From Rothia halotolerans (lineage in GTDB: Bacteria; Actinomycetota; Actinomycetes; Actinomycetales; Micrococcaceae), in contig NZ_NOIU01000001.1 in assembly GCF_004136635.1 (NCBI RefSeq), positions 682,001-746,000 on the forward strand: 64,000 nucleotides of DNA, written 5' to 3'. Shown here piece by piece: positions 1-8,365 of the stretch. Position numbers and translations under genes: made by a program. The stretch's first letter is position 1, and every line of letters begins with the position of its first letter. The notes under the pieces were generated by a model that saw only the letters and a program-made list of their open reading frames with translations, did not search any database and was not told the origin of the DNA.

Positions 1-1568
1 AGCCGGTCCCGGGCCGCGGCCCACGCCTCGGCGGCGCCCGGCATGCCGTGGATCTGCACCGCACGCACGCCGGCGTCCAGTGCCGCCCACAGCATGGCCT
101 GCGAGTGGGTGTAGACCTGGGTCTCGCCGTGCGTCTCCCAGATGCCCTGGTCCTCCTCGCCCACGTGCCCGACCGCCGAGTTCAGCAGCGCCTGCTGGAT
201 GGGCCAGGAGAGGTGGTCCTCGGCGAACCCGAGGCGCCGCAGCCGCTCGAAGGTCGACATGAGCCGGCCCATCGCGTCACCCTGCAGCTGCGAGGCGGGC
301 CCGATGCCGCGCCGCACCGGCCGCGAGCCCTCGTAGCCGGGCAGGAAGCCCACGTGCCGCTCGAAGTCGTCGCTCTCCCCCGCCAGCCCGTAGACGTTGT
401 GCAGGTCGGAGGGGTCGTTGGCGATGGCGCGCAGCAGCCAGTTGCGCAGCTGCGCGGCCTCGCGCTCGTGGCCGTGCTCCACGGCGATCTCCACCGCGTG
501 CGCGACGTCGCGCAGCCAGCAGAACCGGTGGTCCCAGTTCCGCTCCCCGCCGACGACCTCGGGCAGCGACGTCGTCGGCGCCGCCACCAGGCCGCCCGTC
601 TCGCGGTTCATCAGCGCGCGGATGACCAGCAGGGAGCGGGTGCGCGCCTCGCGATATCCGGCCAGGCGCGGGTCCTCGCCCTCGGCGCCGTCCGCCGGAA
701 CCGAGCCGAGCGAGATGGCCCCGGAGTCCGGGCCGGCGGCGTCCACCGCGCTGAAGGCCGAGGTCGACGCCGGGATGGAGCCGGTGCTGGCCGGAGCCGG
801 CAGCGAGGGGTCCTGGTACTGGTCGGACCATTCGCTCCAGTGGGCGACCGTGCGGTTCAGGGCGTCGTGGATGTCCAGCGCCGGCGGCGGGTTGCGGTGG
901 GAGGCGAAGTAGGTGAGCGTGTAGTCGCGCACCTGGCCCGCGGAGATCGGGAACTCCCAGGTGAGCGTGCCCTCGGGGGACTGGGTGGCCTCGGGCAGGG
1001 GGTCGCCGCGGAAGACCAGCGCGTCGGGTCCGGCCAGCGCCACGACCATGCCGTCGGCCGGGTCGGAGTACCCGGTCGCGGGGTCGGGGGCGCCCTCGTA
1101 GCGGGTGGACCAGGGGCGGGTGCGGCCGTAGCTGAAGCGCATCCGCAGGTCCTGGTGCATGGTGACCTCGCCCGCCAGCCCCTCGACGCGCCGGACGATC
1201 TCGGTGCGCCCCATCAGCGGCATGAAGTCGGTGACGCGCACCGAGCCGGCGTGCGTGGTCCACACGGTGTGCAGGACGAAGGAGTTCTCGCCGTAGAAGC
1301 GCTCGACGACGCGCGCGTACGGCTCCTCGCCCTCGGAGATCTCCCCGGTGAGCGAGAAGTCCTCGCCGGCGGGGGCGGCGTCGGCCCCGAGGGAGGCCTT
1401 GGGCGCGAGGAGCCAGCGCCCGTGGTCCTCGTCCCCCAGCAGCGCTGCGAAGGACGCCTCGGAGTCGAAGCGGGGGGCGCAGAACCAGTCCACCGACCCC
1501 TCGCGGGAGACGAGCGCGGCCGTGCTCATGTCGGAGAGCAGGGCGTAGTCCTCGATATGTGAAGCCAT
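1..1568 (-). CDS. Glycoside hydrolase family 15 protein (trehalase/glucoamylase-like), 3' end outside window
   Basis: About 522 N-terminal residues are present; the C-terminus lies beyond base 1. The ATG at 1568 opens MASHIEDYALLSD followed by TAALVSREGSVDWFC, the N-terminal signature of actinobacterial GH15 trehalase-like proteins. A beta-sandwich region fills roughly residues 1-260 and the (alpha/alpha)6 barrel begins near 300, with NWDHRFCWLRD at about residue 340 matching the family's NWDYRYCWLRD block. Family knowledge: these cytosolic inverting enzymes hydrolyse trehalose or short alpha-glucans. The exact substrate cannot be read here, and the C-terminal catalytic residues are missing from the window. 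It is divergent from csoR with about 140 bp between the start codons. I expect a full-length gene of about 600 residues. Confidence 0.85.
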   Translation of the reverse strand, partial: MASHIEDYALLSDMSTAALVSREGSVDWFCAPRFDSEASFAALLGDEDHGRWLLAPKASLGADAAPAGEDFSLTGEISEGEEPYARVVERFYGENSFVLHTVWTTHAGSVRVTDFMPLMGRTEIVRRVEGLAGEVTMHQDLRMRFSYGRTRPWSTRYEGAPDPATGYSDPADGMVVALAGPDALVFRGDPLPEATQSPEGTLTWEFPISAGQVRDYTLTYFASHRNPPPALDIHDALNRTVAHWSEWSDQYQDPSLPAPASTGSIPASTSAFSAVDAAGPDSGAISLGSVPADGAEGEDPRLAGYREARTRSLLVIRALMNRETGGLVAAPTTSLPEVVGGERNWDHRFCWLRDVAHAVEIAVEHGHEREAAQLRNWLLRAIANDPSDLHNVYGLAGESDDFERHVGFLPGYEGSRPVRRGIGPASQLQGDAMGRLMSTFERLRRLGFAEDHLSWPIQQALLNSAVGHVGEEDQGIWETHGETQVYTHSQAMLWAALDAGVRAVQIHGMPGAAEAWAAARDR

Positions 1569-1673
1569 GCTGTTAATCTATCGGGAATCCATCAGCACCC
1601 GTGCCTTTCGACTCGGTGAGGGTGATTTCTCACAGCTTCCGGGCCCCGCCTCGTCCGCTGGGGGCAGAGGAAC

Positions 1674-1702
1674 TTGTAGCATACCCCAGCGGGGTATATT
1701 CT
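1674..1702 (+). promoter_or_regulatory. csoR promoter with CsoR-type operator
   Basis: A perfect inverted repeat ATACCCC-AGC-GGGGTAT (1681-1697) sits between a -35-like TTGTAG (1674-1679) and a -10-like TATTCT (1697-1702, 17-nt spacer). The GC-rich TACCCC/GGGGTA arms match known CsoR operators. The overlap with the core promoter implies copper-relieved autorepression of the adjacent gene. Confidence 0.75.
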
Positions 1703-1708
1703 CGGCAT

Positions 1709-2032
1709 ATGGATGAGACCGCACGCGCCGACGCCAGCACCCCGCCCCACGGCTACACGCATCAGAAGGACGCCTACCTCAAACGGCTGCGCCGCATCGA
1801 GGGCCAGGTCCGCGGGATCGCCCGCATGGTCGAGGAGGACAAGTACTGCATCGACATCCTGACGCAGGTCTCGGCGGTCAACAAGGCGCTGCACGCGGTC
1901 TCGGTGGGGCTGCTCGAGGAGCACCTCGGCCACTGCGTGGCGGCCGCCGCCGCGGAGGACGGCGACGGCGAGGTCCTGCAGGAGAAGATCGCGGAGGCCA
2001 CCGCGGCCATCTCGCGCCTGGTCCGCAGCTAG
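1709..2032 (+). CDS. csoR: Copper-sensing transcriptional repressor CsoR
   Basis: The protein has 107 residues, the usual size for the DUF156/CsoR family. The metal ligands Cys47, His72 and Cys76 are present with the same spacing (25 and 4 residues) as in Mycobacterium tuberculosis CsoR, which separates it from RcnR and FrmR. The helix carrying YLKRLRRIEGQVRGIARM is the conserved DNA-contacting alpha-1/alpha-2 region. The family is a Cu(I)-responsive repressor that dissociates from its operator when copper binds. ATG 1709 was chosen because the palindromic operator ends only a few bases upstream and the family alignment starts here. No copper ATPase or chaperone gene follows, so in this window it appears to regulate only itself. 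Confidence 0.93.
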   Translation: MDETARADASTPPHGYTHQKDAYLKRLRRIEGQVRGIARMVEEDKYCIDILTQVSAVNKALHAVSVGLLEEHLGHCVAAAAAEDGDGEVLQEKIAEATAAISRLVRS

Positions 2033-2113
2033 GACCGGGACCACCATATCGGCTGCGCCGCACCCTCCCCCAACTGCAGCCCCCGTCGAATCATCGAGAT
2101 TCCCCGTAGCACC

Positions 2114-2140
2114 TGTAACGAATCCGACGCCTCAGACATA
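2114..2140 (+). promoter_or_regulatory. ECF-type promoter of the orphan condensation-domain gene
   Basis: TGTAACG (2114-2120), 14 bases, then GACATA (2135-2140). The same two boxes with the same 14-base spacer occur upstream of the bacteriocin gene at 14434-14460, and in both places the -35 box is preceded by CACC. The AAC-containing -35 and GAC-type -10 resemble ECF sigma promoters. The predicted 5' leader is about 75 nt. Confidence 0.6.
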
Positions 2141-2222
2141 TAGAAGATGTCACCGCCGTCAGCAGGGCCGCCGAGGGGCGGGCCGACGGCCCATCATTCT
2201 TCTGAGGACTGGAGGAGGCATC

Positions 2223-3506
2223 GTGCAGCTGCCCAGCGCCCGCGACCATGAGCACCGTAAGGGGCGCCCCGAGGATTCCTCATCGCTCCCGCTGACGATC
2301 GGCCAATTCGATTCGGTGAACGGGACGAACCGCCATCTTCCCCTGGAACGGGACGTCATGGCGGTCGCCGTGACAACCTCCGCGCTGATCGACGACGACG
2401 CCGCCCGGGCCGCCTGCCGAGCGACAGCGCAAGTCCACGCCGCCCTGAGGACCCATCTCGCGGCAGACCCCGGCGCAGGAGGCCGCCAGATCGTGAAGGA
2501 CGACGCCGCGCGCCCGCACCTCCCCACGACGCCGCCCCGCACCTGCTGGTTCACCGCCGTCCCCGTCGAGGAGGCCGACCTGCAGATCGCCATGAACCGT
2601 CATATCGATGAGTTCGTGAGCAGTGCGGACGTGCGAGGCGGCAAGACCTGGTCGGTGTGCCTCTTAAAGACCCGATCCCGACGGCACATCCTGTTCGTTT
2701 TCACGCACTTCACCGCCGACTATTTTTCGCTCTCCCAGTATGTCCGGACCTATATCCGCTCACTGCGGGATCCTGAGGATGCGATCCGGAGCAGACGCTG
2801 CCGATACGCCGAGTACGCTCGGAGCCTCCACGCGCACCGTGCCGCCGCGGCCGAGGTCGAGAGATACCTGGATCTCCTCCATGCCATCGACCCTCTCCCC
2901 CACACGGGATTCGATGCGCCGCTCACCAGCGTCCGCTCGCATCGCAGACGCTGCTCCTCGGGATCGGACCTGGACGAGTTCACGATCGTGAGAGCCCTCC
3001 ACACGGGCCTGCGTGAGTTCACGAACCTGCCGGTCTTCAGAATCGACGCCACGCGCTTGGGGCGCTCCACCTCGGCCGCGCGGTCTGCGGGAGGATGGCT
3101 GGCGCATGCCGTTCCCCAGTTCTTCATGCGTGAGCACTGCACGCGGGAGGCCATGGGACAGCACGATGCGCGGTTCCCGAAGCTCTTCTACCCCGTCCGG
3201 GAAAGACTCGGCGCCGGGAACCCCAGGAACTACGGCAGCCACGCGCTCTTGAATTATTTCGGCAAGCACGATCCGCGAGCGTGGTCGTTCCGAGGGTTCA
3301 GGATGTCCGCGATCCAGCCGCAGGGCGTGACCCGTTCACAACGATCCGACACGCCGATCCACCTCAAGGTCCGACTCATCGATGGAGACTGGCACCTGAC
3401 CTGGAAGGGGAGCCGTCAAGTGACGGAATCCGGGGTGTTCGACGCCCTGGTCGAGCACGTCAGCCGGCAGCTCGAGGCGTGCCCCCAGGACGTGGATTCT
3501 CGCTGA
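2223..3506 (+). CDS. Stand-alone condensation-domain (CoA-dependent acyltransferase fold) protein
   Basis: The protein has 427 residues from a GTG preceded by GGAGGAGG at 2211-2218. The N-terminal part (about residues 23-80: PLTIGQFD, then a helix with AALRTHL) resembles the start of NRPS condensation domains. THFTADYFS contains the catalytic HxxxD as His162-Phe-Thr-Ala-Asp166, and the C-terminal RLIDGDWHLTWKGSR resembles the late strand that precedes the final helix. No adenylation, carrier or thioesterase domain is attached. Known relatives are NRPS C domains, PapA-type acyltransferases and lone amide synthases; the acceptor and donor here are unknown. It is a single-gene unit behind an ECF-like promoter shared with the bacteriocin operon 12 kb away. 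Its AT-richer codons (for example TATTTTTCG) suggest relatively recent acquisition. Confidence 0.65.
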   Translation: MQLPSARDHEHRKGRPEDSSSLPLTIGQFDSVNGTNRHLPLERDVMAVAVTTSALIDDDAARAACRATAQVHAALRTHLAADPGAGGRQIVKDDAARPHLPTTPPRTCWFTAVPVEEADLQIAMNRHIDEFVSSADVRGGKTWSVCLLKTRSRRHILFVFTHFTADYFSLSQYVRTYIRSLRDPEDAIRSRRCRYAEYARSLHAHRAAAAEVERYLDLLHAIDPLPHTGFDAPLTSVRSHRRRCSSGSDLDEFTIVRALHTGLREFTNLPVFRIDATRLGRSTSAARSAGGWLAHAVPQFFMREHCTREAMGQHDARFPKLFYPVRERLGAGNPRNYGSHALLNYFGKHDPRAWSFRGFRMSAIQPQGVTRSQRSDTPIHLKVRLIDGDWHLTWKGSRQVTESGVFDALVEHVSRQLEACPQDVDSR

Positions 3507-3605
3507 GTTCATCGCGGCGCCCCACGCGAGAGCATCCTGCCGACGGGCCCGCCTCCCTCAGAGACGACCGAAGGCCTACGGCTGGGGCCCTTCGCCGGAG
3601 TCGCG

Positions 3606-4061
3606 CTAGTTGTGCTCCTCCGGGTGGGCTCGCTGGCCATATTTCGGATCGTCGCCCTGAGCCCCCGAACCCTTGGGATCAGCGGAAGCGGATCCGCCGG
3701 CGTCGGCCCCGGAGGCGGAGGCGGAGGCCGACCCGGCGCCCTGCTCCTCAGCGCGCTCGCGGGCCTGCCGGCGGGCGCGCGACTGAGCGTAGAGGTCGGC
3801 CGAGCGGCGGTTGACGCCGGTGCCCTGGCCGAGCTCCTCGTCGTTGGGCTTCTCGGCGATGATCAGGGTGGCGCACACCACCAGCGTGACGACGAAGACG
3901 CCGCCGCCGGCGGAGAGGGCCAGGCGCAGGGGCGCCTGGTGGTCGGTGCCGCCGGCGCCGAAGATGGCCACGCCCGCGAAAGCGATCACACCGAGGACGG
4001 CCGCTATGATGAGCGGGCCCTTGATGTCTGCTTTCAGTCCACGCTTGGGGCGGTGTGCCAC
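3606..4061 (-). CDS. Small two-TM membrane protein, unknown function
   Basis: The 151-residue protein starts at a GTG (4061) preceded by AGGAGGAG. A basic N-terminus (AHRPKRGLKADIKG) is followed by two hydrophobic segments at about residues 16-36 and 48-69, then a long cytosolic-looking tail of Arg/Glu and low-complexity Ser-Ala-Gly repeats. I do not recognise a functional domain; similar short proteins are common in actinobacteria as uncharacterised membrane proteins. The N-in topology is inferred from the basic start. It is convergent with the condensation-domain gene and is followed upstream by another membrane gene on the same strand, about 70 bp away. Confidence 0.7.
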   Translation of the reverse strand: MAHRPKRGLKADIKGPLIIAAVLGVIAFAGVAIFGAGGTDHQAPLRLALSAGGGVFVVTLVVCATLIIAEKPNDEELGQGTGVNRRSADLYAQSRARRQARERAEEQGAGSASASASGADAGGSASADPKGSGAQGDDPKYGQRAHPEEHN

Positions 4062-4131
4062 GGGGTCTCCTCCTGAAGGATCGATGCTTCTTCGATTCTA
4101 CGCGGCCCGGGCAAACCGGCCCCGCGGCGGG

Positions 4132-4752
4132 CTAGGCCTCGGAGCGCCGCTCGAGGTCCGCGGCGTCGTGCCGGAAGCTCAGGGCCGCCAGCAGCTGGAA
4201 CACGCCGGTGACGAGCGCGCCGCCGCCCAGCACGCCGAAGATCGCCTTGGGCCCCATATCGCCCACCAGGAACAGCGCGACGGCCGTGAGCAGCGTGACC
4301 CCACCGGCGATCTTCCAGTCCCTGGCCATCGCGGAGCGGCCCGTGCCGCGGAAGCCCATGAGCAGCTCGGTCAGGCCGGCGATGCCGTAGATCAGCCCGG
4401 CCACCAGCACCAGCTGCGCCCCCTCGCGGGCGAAGGAGACCGCGAGGACCCCGCCGAGCAGGTACAGCAGGCCGAAGGACTGGACCGCGGTGCGCTCGGC
4501 GCCCGGGCGGTGGTTGACGTGCTCGTTGAGGCTGCGCTGGAGGTAGATCAGCACGATCCCGTGCAGCATCATGAAGATGCCGCTGACCCAGGTCACGGCC
4601 GTCATGCCGGGGTCTCCCCAGCTCCAGTGGTCCGAGGGCTGCCAGAACACGGTGACCAGCCCGAAGGCCAGGAGCAGGAGGGCCCGGAGCAGCACGGGGC
4701 CCTGCAGGGCACGCAGCTCGACGGCGGTCTCTCGGGGATCGGTGGCGGACAT
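4132..4752 (-). CDS. HdeD-family (DUF308-like) integral membrane protein
   Basis: The 206-residue protein has about six hydrophobic segments spread over residues 20-190. These include LLRALLLLAFGLVTVFW near the start, a paired GIFMMLHGIVLIYL helix, and repeats of the form GLIYGIAGLTELL...GGVTLLTAVALFLVG that are typical of the DUF308/HdeD fold. In enterobacteria HdeD is linked to acid stress; no specific role is established for actinobacterial members. The ATG at 4752 is preceded by GGAAAGG. It may be co-transcribed with the small membrane protein downstream, separated by about 70 bp. Confidence 0.75.
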   Translation of the reverse strand: MSATDPRETAVELRALQGPVLLRALLLLAFGLVTVFWQPSDHWSWGDPGMTAVTWVSGIFMMLHGIVLIYLQRSLNEHVNHRPGAERTAVQSFGLLYLLGGVLAVSFAREGAQLVLVAGLIYGIAGLTELLMGFRGTGRSAMARDWKIAGGVTLLTAVALFLVGDMGPKAIFGVLGGGALVTGVFQLLAALSFRHDAADLERRSEA

Positions 4753-4889
4753 GAGGGCCTTTCCGGAAGGGATGGGGGCGGGCGGTCACCGGGCGTCGCG
4801 GACCGCCACGGGCCACGCATCAGCCTATCGGCACCCGCCCCGCCCCCGAAATGGCGCGGATCTCGCGCGGCGCCCGCCGGAAGGCCGGA

Positions 4890-6416
4890 TCATCCCCGCC
4901 CCGGAGGCCCGAGCACCTCCCGCAGCACCCCGCGGAGCCGCGTCAGCCCCCGCACCAGCCCGGCCTCGCTCAGCCCGCCGAAGCCGACGACGACGCCCGC
5001 CTGCGGCCACCCGTCCCCGGCCTCCCCGGCCGCGCGCCGCCCGCGGCTCCAGTACTCGCCGAGCGCCGCCACCGCGATCCCGGCGCGCCCGAGCGCCTCC
5101 AGCACCCTCGCCTCGTCCGCCGGGCCGGGCATCCGCAGGACCGCGTGCAGGCCGCCGTCCATGGGCAGCACCTCCACGCCGGCGGGCAGCAGGGCGGCGT
5201 CGAGGGTCCGGGCCAGCAGGTCGCGGCGTCGGCGGTAGTCCCGCCGCATCCGGGCGGTGTGGCGGCGGAAGCCCCCGGAGCGCATGTAGTCGGCCACGGC
5301 GTCCTGGACCACCGCGGAGACCGGGGCGCCGGCGTCGCGCCGCAGCCGCAGGACCTCACCCCTCAGCCATCCCGGCAGCAGCACGAACCCCAGCCCCAGG
5401 CCCGGCGTCAGCGTCTTGGCGAAGGAGCCGAGCGTCACCACCCGCCCGTGCGCGGCCGCCTCCCGGGAGTCGAGGGCCGCGAGGGCGGGCAGCGGGTCGC
5501 CGACGTACCTGAGCTCGGAGTCGTAGTCGTCCTCCACCAGCAGCGCGTCGTGCTCCTCGGCCCAGCGGAGCAGCTCCAGGCGGCGGGAGACCGGCATCGA
5601 GGTGCCCAGCGGGTACTGGTGGGAGGGCGTGAGGAGCACGACGTCGGGCCGTCCGGCCCCGCGCGGCAGGCCCGCCGGATCGAGCCCCTGCGCGTCCAGC
5701 GGCACCGGCACCACGGTGTGCCCCAGGGCCTGGGGGACCCGGTGCAGCGAGGGGTATCCGGGGTCCTCGACCGCAACGGTGAGGGGCCCCGAGGAGGGCG
5801 GGCCCAGGACGGTCAGCAGCAGCCGCAGGCCGTCACGGGCGCCCGCGGTGACCACCAGGTCGCCCGGGGAGACGACCACCGAGCGCATGAGCCGCAGGTA
5901 CTCGGCCAGCTCGCGCCGCAGCTCCTCGGAGCCCTCCGCCCCGTAGCCGAGGCCGGGGTGCGCCGCCGCCGAGCGCCAGGCCGAGCGCCACGCGGTGTTG
6001 GCGAGCGAGGAGATGTCCGGGGTGCCCGGGCGCAGGTCCACGAGCGGGACTGCGGAGGCTGGCGGGGCCGGGCGGGAGGCGGAGGCCGCGGGGCCGCCGG
6101 GACCGTCCGGGGACGACGTCGTCCCTCGACGCCCCGAGTCCGTCACCCCCGGCGGCAGGTCGGGGGTGACCCGCGTGCTGCCCAGGTCCGAGACGAGGTA
6201 CCCCTCCCCCGCGAGCTGGTCGTAAGCCGTGGTCACCGTGCCCCGGGAGATGCCCAGGCGCTCCGCGAGCCCCCGCGTCGAGGGGACCGGGTCGCCGGGG
6301 CGCAGCGCGCCCGTGGTGACCAGGCGGCGGATCTGCTCGACGATCTGCCCGGGGATGGGCCCGGCCGAGCGGTCCACGTGGACCGGTATCTCGGCGTCGG
6401 CGGGGTAGCGGGGCAT
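4890..6416 (-). CDS. pdxR: MocR/PdxR-type PLP-responsive regulator (GntR HTH + aminotransferase-like domain)
   Basis: The protein has 508 residues. Residues 15-80 form a GntR-type winged helix ([14 protein letters not shown]...[21 protein letters not shown]). A linker follows, and residues from about 130 form a fold-type I aminotransferase domain. The PLP-binding lysine is in SFAKTLTPG (Lys334), and [11 protein letters not shown] supplies the cofactor-ring aspartate. MocR regulators called PdxR activate pdxST when PLP is low and repress themselves. Divergence from pdxS with about 95 bp between starts strongly supports that role. A TAGACT -10 box at 6424-6429 (minus strand) lies only six bases from the ATG and there is no Shine-Dalgarno sequence, so the transcript is probably leaderless. 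Confidence 0.92.
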   Translation of the reverse strand: MPRYPADAEIPVHVDRSAGPIPGQIVEQIRRLVTTGALRPGDPVPSTRGLAERLGISRGTVTTAYDQLAGEGYLVSDLGSTRVTPDLPPGVTDSGRRGTTSSPDGPGGPAASASRPAPPASAVPLVDLRPGTPDISSLANTAWRSAWRSAAAHPGLGYGAEGSEELRRELAEYLRLMRSVVVSPGDLVVTAGARDGLRLLLTVLGPPSSGPLTVAVEDPGYPSLHRVPQALGHTVVPVPLDAQGLDPAGLPRGAGRPDVVLLTPSHQYPLGTSMPVSRRLELLRWAEEHDALLVEDDYDSELRYVGDPLPALAALDSREAAAHGRVVTLGSFAKTLTPGLGLGFVLLPGWLRGEVLRLRRDAGAPVSAVVQDAVADYMRSGGFRRHTARMRRDYRRRRDLLARTLDAALLPAGVEVLPMDGGLHAVLRMPGPADEARVLEALGRAGIAVAALGEYWSRGRRAAGEAGDGWPQAGVVVGFGGLSEAGLVRGLTRLRGVLREVLGPPGRG

Positions 6417-6423
6417 GGGACGA

Positions 6424-6509
6424 GTCTAGGACGCCATTCATGACTGGACCAAAAATCTATATCGATTCTGGATCTTTGAATAGGCCACCCGTCCGGGCCA
6501 GGATGGACC
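6424..6509. promoter_or_regulatory. pdxR-pdxS divergent control region with TGGAYC repeats
   Basis: Three direct repeats are visible: TGGACC at 6445-6450, TGGATC at 6469-6474 and TGGACC at 6504-6509. The first overlaps the likely -35 of pdxR (TTGGTC on the minus strand, 18 nt from TAGACT). MocR regulators usually bind direct repeats, so these are candidate PdxR boxes for autorepression and pdxST activation. The box assignment is inference; the repeats themselves are visible. Confidence 0.5.
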
Positions 6510-6511
6510 CC

Positions 6512-7429
6512 ATGACTGAAACCCTCACCTCAGACCGGACCCTCACCGGCTCCCCCCTCGTCAAGCGCGGCCTCGCGGACATGCTGAAGGGCGGCGTCAT
6601 CATGGACGTCGTCACGCCCGAGCAGGCGCGCATCGCCGAGGACGCGGGCGCCGTCGCCGTCATGGCGCTGGAGCGCGTGCCCGCCGACATCCGCGCGCAG
6701 GGCGGCGTCGCCCGCATGTCCGACCCGGACCTGATCGACGGGATCGTCGAGGCCGTCTCCATCCCGGTGATGGCCAAGGCCCGCATCGGCCACTTCGTGG
6801 AGGCCCAGGTGCTGCAGGCCCTCAAGGTTGACTACATCGACGAGTCCGAGGTCCTCTCCCCCGCCGACTACGTCAACCACATCGACAAGCAGAAGTTCAC
6901 CGTGCCCTTCGTCTGCGGCGCGACCAACCTGGGCGAGGCCCTGCGCCGCATCGCCGAGGGCGCGGCGATGATCCGCTCCAAGGGCGAGGCCGGGACCGGC
7001 GACGTCTCCGAGGCGACCAAGCACATCCGCACCATCCGCGGCGAGATCGCGCAGATCCAGGCGGCCTACGCCGCCGACCCCGACTCCCTGTACGTGAAGG
7101 CGAAGGAGCTCGCCGCGCCGTACGACATCGTGCTCGAGGTGGCCCGCACCGGGAAGCTGCCGGTGGTGCTGTTCACCGCGGGCGGCGTCGCGACCCCGGC
7201 GGACGCGGCGATGATGATGCAGCTCGGAGCCGACGGCGTCTTCGTCGGCTCCGGCATCTTCAAGTCCGGCAACCCGTCCCAGCGCGCGGCCGCGATCGTC
7301 AAGGCCACCGCCTACTACGACGATCCGGCCGCCGTCGCCGACGCCTCCCGCGGACTGGGCGAGGCCATGGTCGGGATCAACGTGGGCGACCTGCCCGCCC
7401 CGCACCGCCTGTCCGAGCGCGGCTGGTGA
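6512..7429 (+). CDS. pdxS: Pyridoxal 5'-phosphate synthase, synthase subunit PdxS
   Basis: The 305-residue protein belongs to the highly conserved PdxS/Pdx1 family. [21 protein letters not shown] at the N-terminus, MAKARIGHF with a catalytic lysine, [22 protein letters not shown] and the phosphate-binding [14 protein letters not shown] are all present. The enzyme is a (beta/alpha)8 barrel dodecamer that builds PLP from ribose 5-phosphate, glyceraldehyde 3-phosphate and ammonia delivered by PdxT. ATG 6512 matches the family start; an in-frame ATG at 6440 would add 24 residues that run through the promoter repeats. pdxT follows after four bases, so the two subunits are co-translated. Confidence 0.97.
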   Translation: MTETLTSDRTLTGSPLVKRGLADMLKGGVIMDVVTPEQARIAEDAGAVAVMALERVPADIRAQGGVARMSDPDLIDGIVEAVSIPVMAKARIGHFVEAQVLQALKVDYIDESEVLSPADYVNHIDKQKFTVPFVCGATNLGEALRRIAEGAAMIRSKGEAGTGDVSEATKHIRTIRGEIAQIQAAYAADPDSLYVKAKELAAPYDIVLEVARTGKLPVVLFTAGGVATPADAAMMMQLGADGVFVGSGIFKSGNPSQRAAAIVKATAYYDDPAAVADASRGLGEAMVGINVGDLPAPHRLSERGW

Positions 7430-7433
7430 GCGC

Positions 7434-8015
7434 TTGACCCCGCCGACCGTGGGCGTGCTCGGCCTCCAGGGAGGAGTCGCCGAGCACGTCCGGCTGCTGG
7501 AGTCGCTGGGCGCCGGGACGCGCCTGGTCAAGCGGCCGGAAGATCTCACGGGACTCGACGCGCTGGTGCTGCCCGGCGGCGAGTCCTCCACGATCGACCG
7601 GCTGACCCGGCTCTTCGGCCTCCGGGAGCCGCTCCTCGAGGCGATCGGGAGCGGGCTGCCGGTGCTGGGGACCTGCGCGGGGCTCATCCTGCTCGCCGCC
7701 GAGATCGAGGACCCCGCGCCGGGCCAGCGCTCGCTCGGCGTGCTCGACGTCGCCGTGGCCCGCAACGCCTTCGGCTCTCAGGTCGCCTCGGCCGAGGCGA
7801 CCCTGGCCTGGGGCGGGGAGGAGGCCGACGCCGTCCGGGCCGCGTTCATCCGCGCGCCGGCGGTGACCCGCGTGGGTCACGGCGTCGAGGTCCTGGCGCG
7901 CCACGAGGAGCGGGTGGTCGCGGTGCGCTCCGGCTCGACGCTGGGCATCAGCTTCCACCCGGAGCTCACCGGGGAGCCCTCGGTCCACGCGGAGCTGCTC
8001 GGGATGGTCGGGTAG
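7434..8015 (+). CDS. pdxT: PLP synthase glutaminase subunit PdxT
   Basis: The 193-residue class I glutamine amidotransferase supplies ammonia to PdxS. It has the N-terminal VGVLGLQGGVAEH, the PGGESSTI oxyanion segment, nucleophile Cys81 in GTCAGLI and the catalytic His-Glu in SFHPEL near the C-terminus. The length is typical (190-200). The start is a TTG at 7434, because the only earlier in-frame option runs into a stop and the next GTG would remove the first strand. It is coupled to pdxS by a four-base gap, and a strong hairpin follows at 8020-8052. Confidence 0.95.
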   Translation: MTPPTVGVLGLQGGVAEHVRLLESLGAGTRLVKRPEDLTGLDALVLPGGESSTIDRLTRLFGLREPLLEAIGSGLPVLGTCAGLILLAAEIEDPAPGQRSLGVLDVAVARNAFGSQVASAEATLAWGGEEADAVRAAFIRAPAVTRVGHGVEVLARHEERVVAVRSGSTLGISFHPELTGEPSVHAELLGMVG

Positions 8016-8019
8016 TTAA

Positions 8020-8052
8020 CCCTCCCCCTCCGCGTGAGGCGTGCGGGGAGGG
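8020..8052 (+). terminator. Terminator hairpin after pdxST
   Basis: CCCTCCCC (8020-8027) pairs with GGGGAGGG (8045-8052) around a 17-nt loop that can partly pair internally. It lies five bases after the pdxT stop. There is no T-tract, which is common in GC-rich actinobacteria. Confidence 0.55.
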
Positions 8053-8365
8053 CGCCGCCGGGAGGTCTGAGCCGGCCCGCCGGGTGCCCCGCTCCGGGCG
8101 CCGCGGGCTGGATCCCGGCAGCGCCCTCGCTGTCGCCATACGTTTCCCACCAGGGATTTCTTCGTATTCCCTCGAGGGCATTCCCCTTTCTGATCCCCCG
8201 CTTCCCCTTCCCTTTCCGGAATGGCGCCAGAGCCTTTCCGAAATCGTCCGCCTCCTGTCCCAGGGTGATTTCTCGATTCCCCAGGGCCCCTTCTCTAGAC
8301 TGCGCATCAACCCATACAGCACGTATGGAGCTTTCGACAACGCCGTGGAGATGCAGGGGAACATC
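8053..8365 (+). other. Gene-free leader upstream of the PKS operon
   Basis: About 310 bases with clearly lower GC than the flanks and runs such as TTTCTCGATTCCCC. It presumably contains the promoter of the ketosynthase operon. A weak -10-like TAGACT is visible near 8296, but I cannot assign a -35. The frame is open upstream of the ketosynthase, but ATG 8366 with AGGGGA five bases ahead is the only well-supported start. Confidence 0.4.

Noticed and set aside
48-1562. Long plus-strand open frame opposite the GH15 gene
   Set aside because: Its translation is Arg/Val/Leu/Gly-rich without domain features, whereas the minus strand encodes a recognisable GH15 protein. It is an antisense shadow of high-GC coding DNA.
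8084-8365. Extension of the ketosynthase by 94 residues
   Set aside because: The region is AT-richer and lacks KS features, and the Shine-Dalgarno is in front of ATG 8366.
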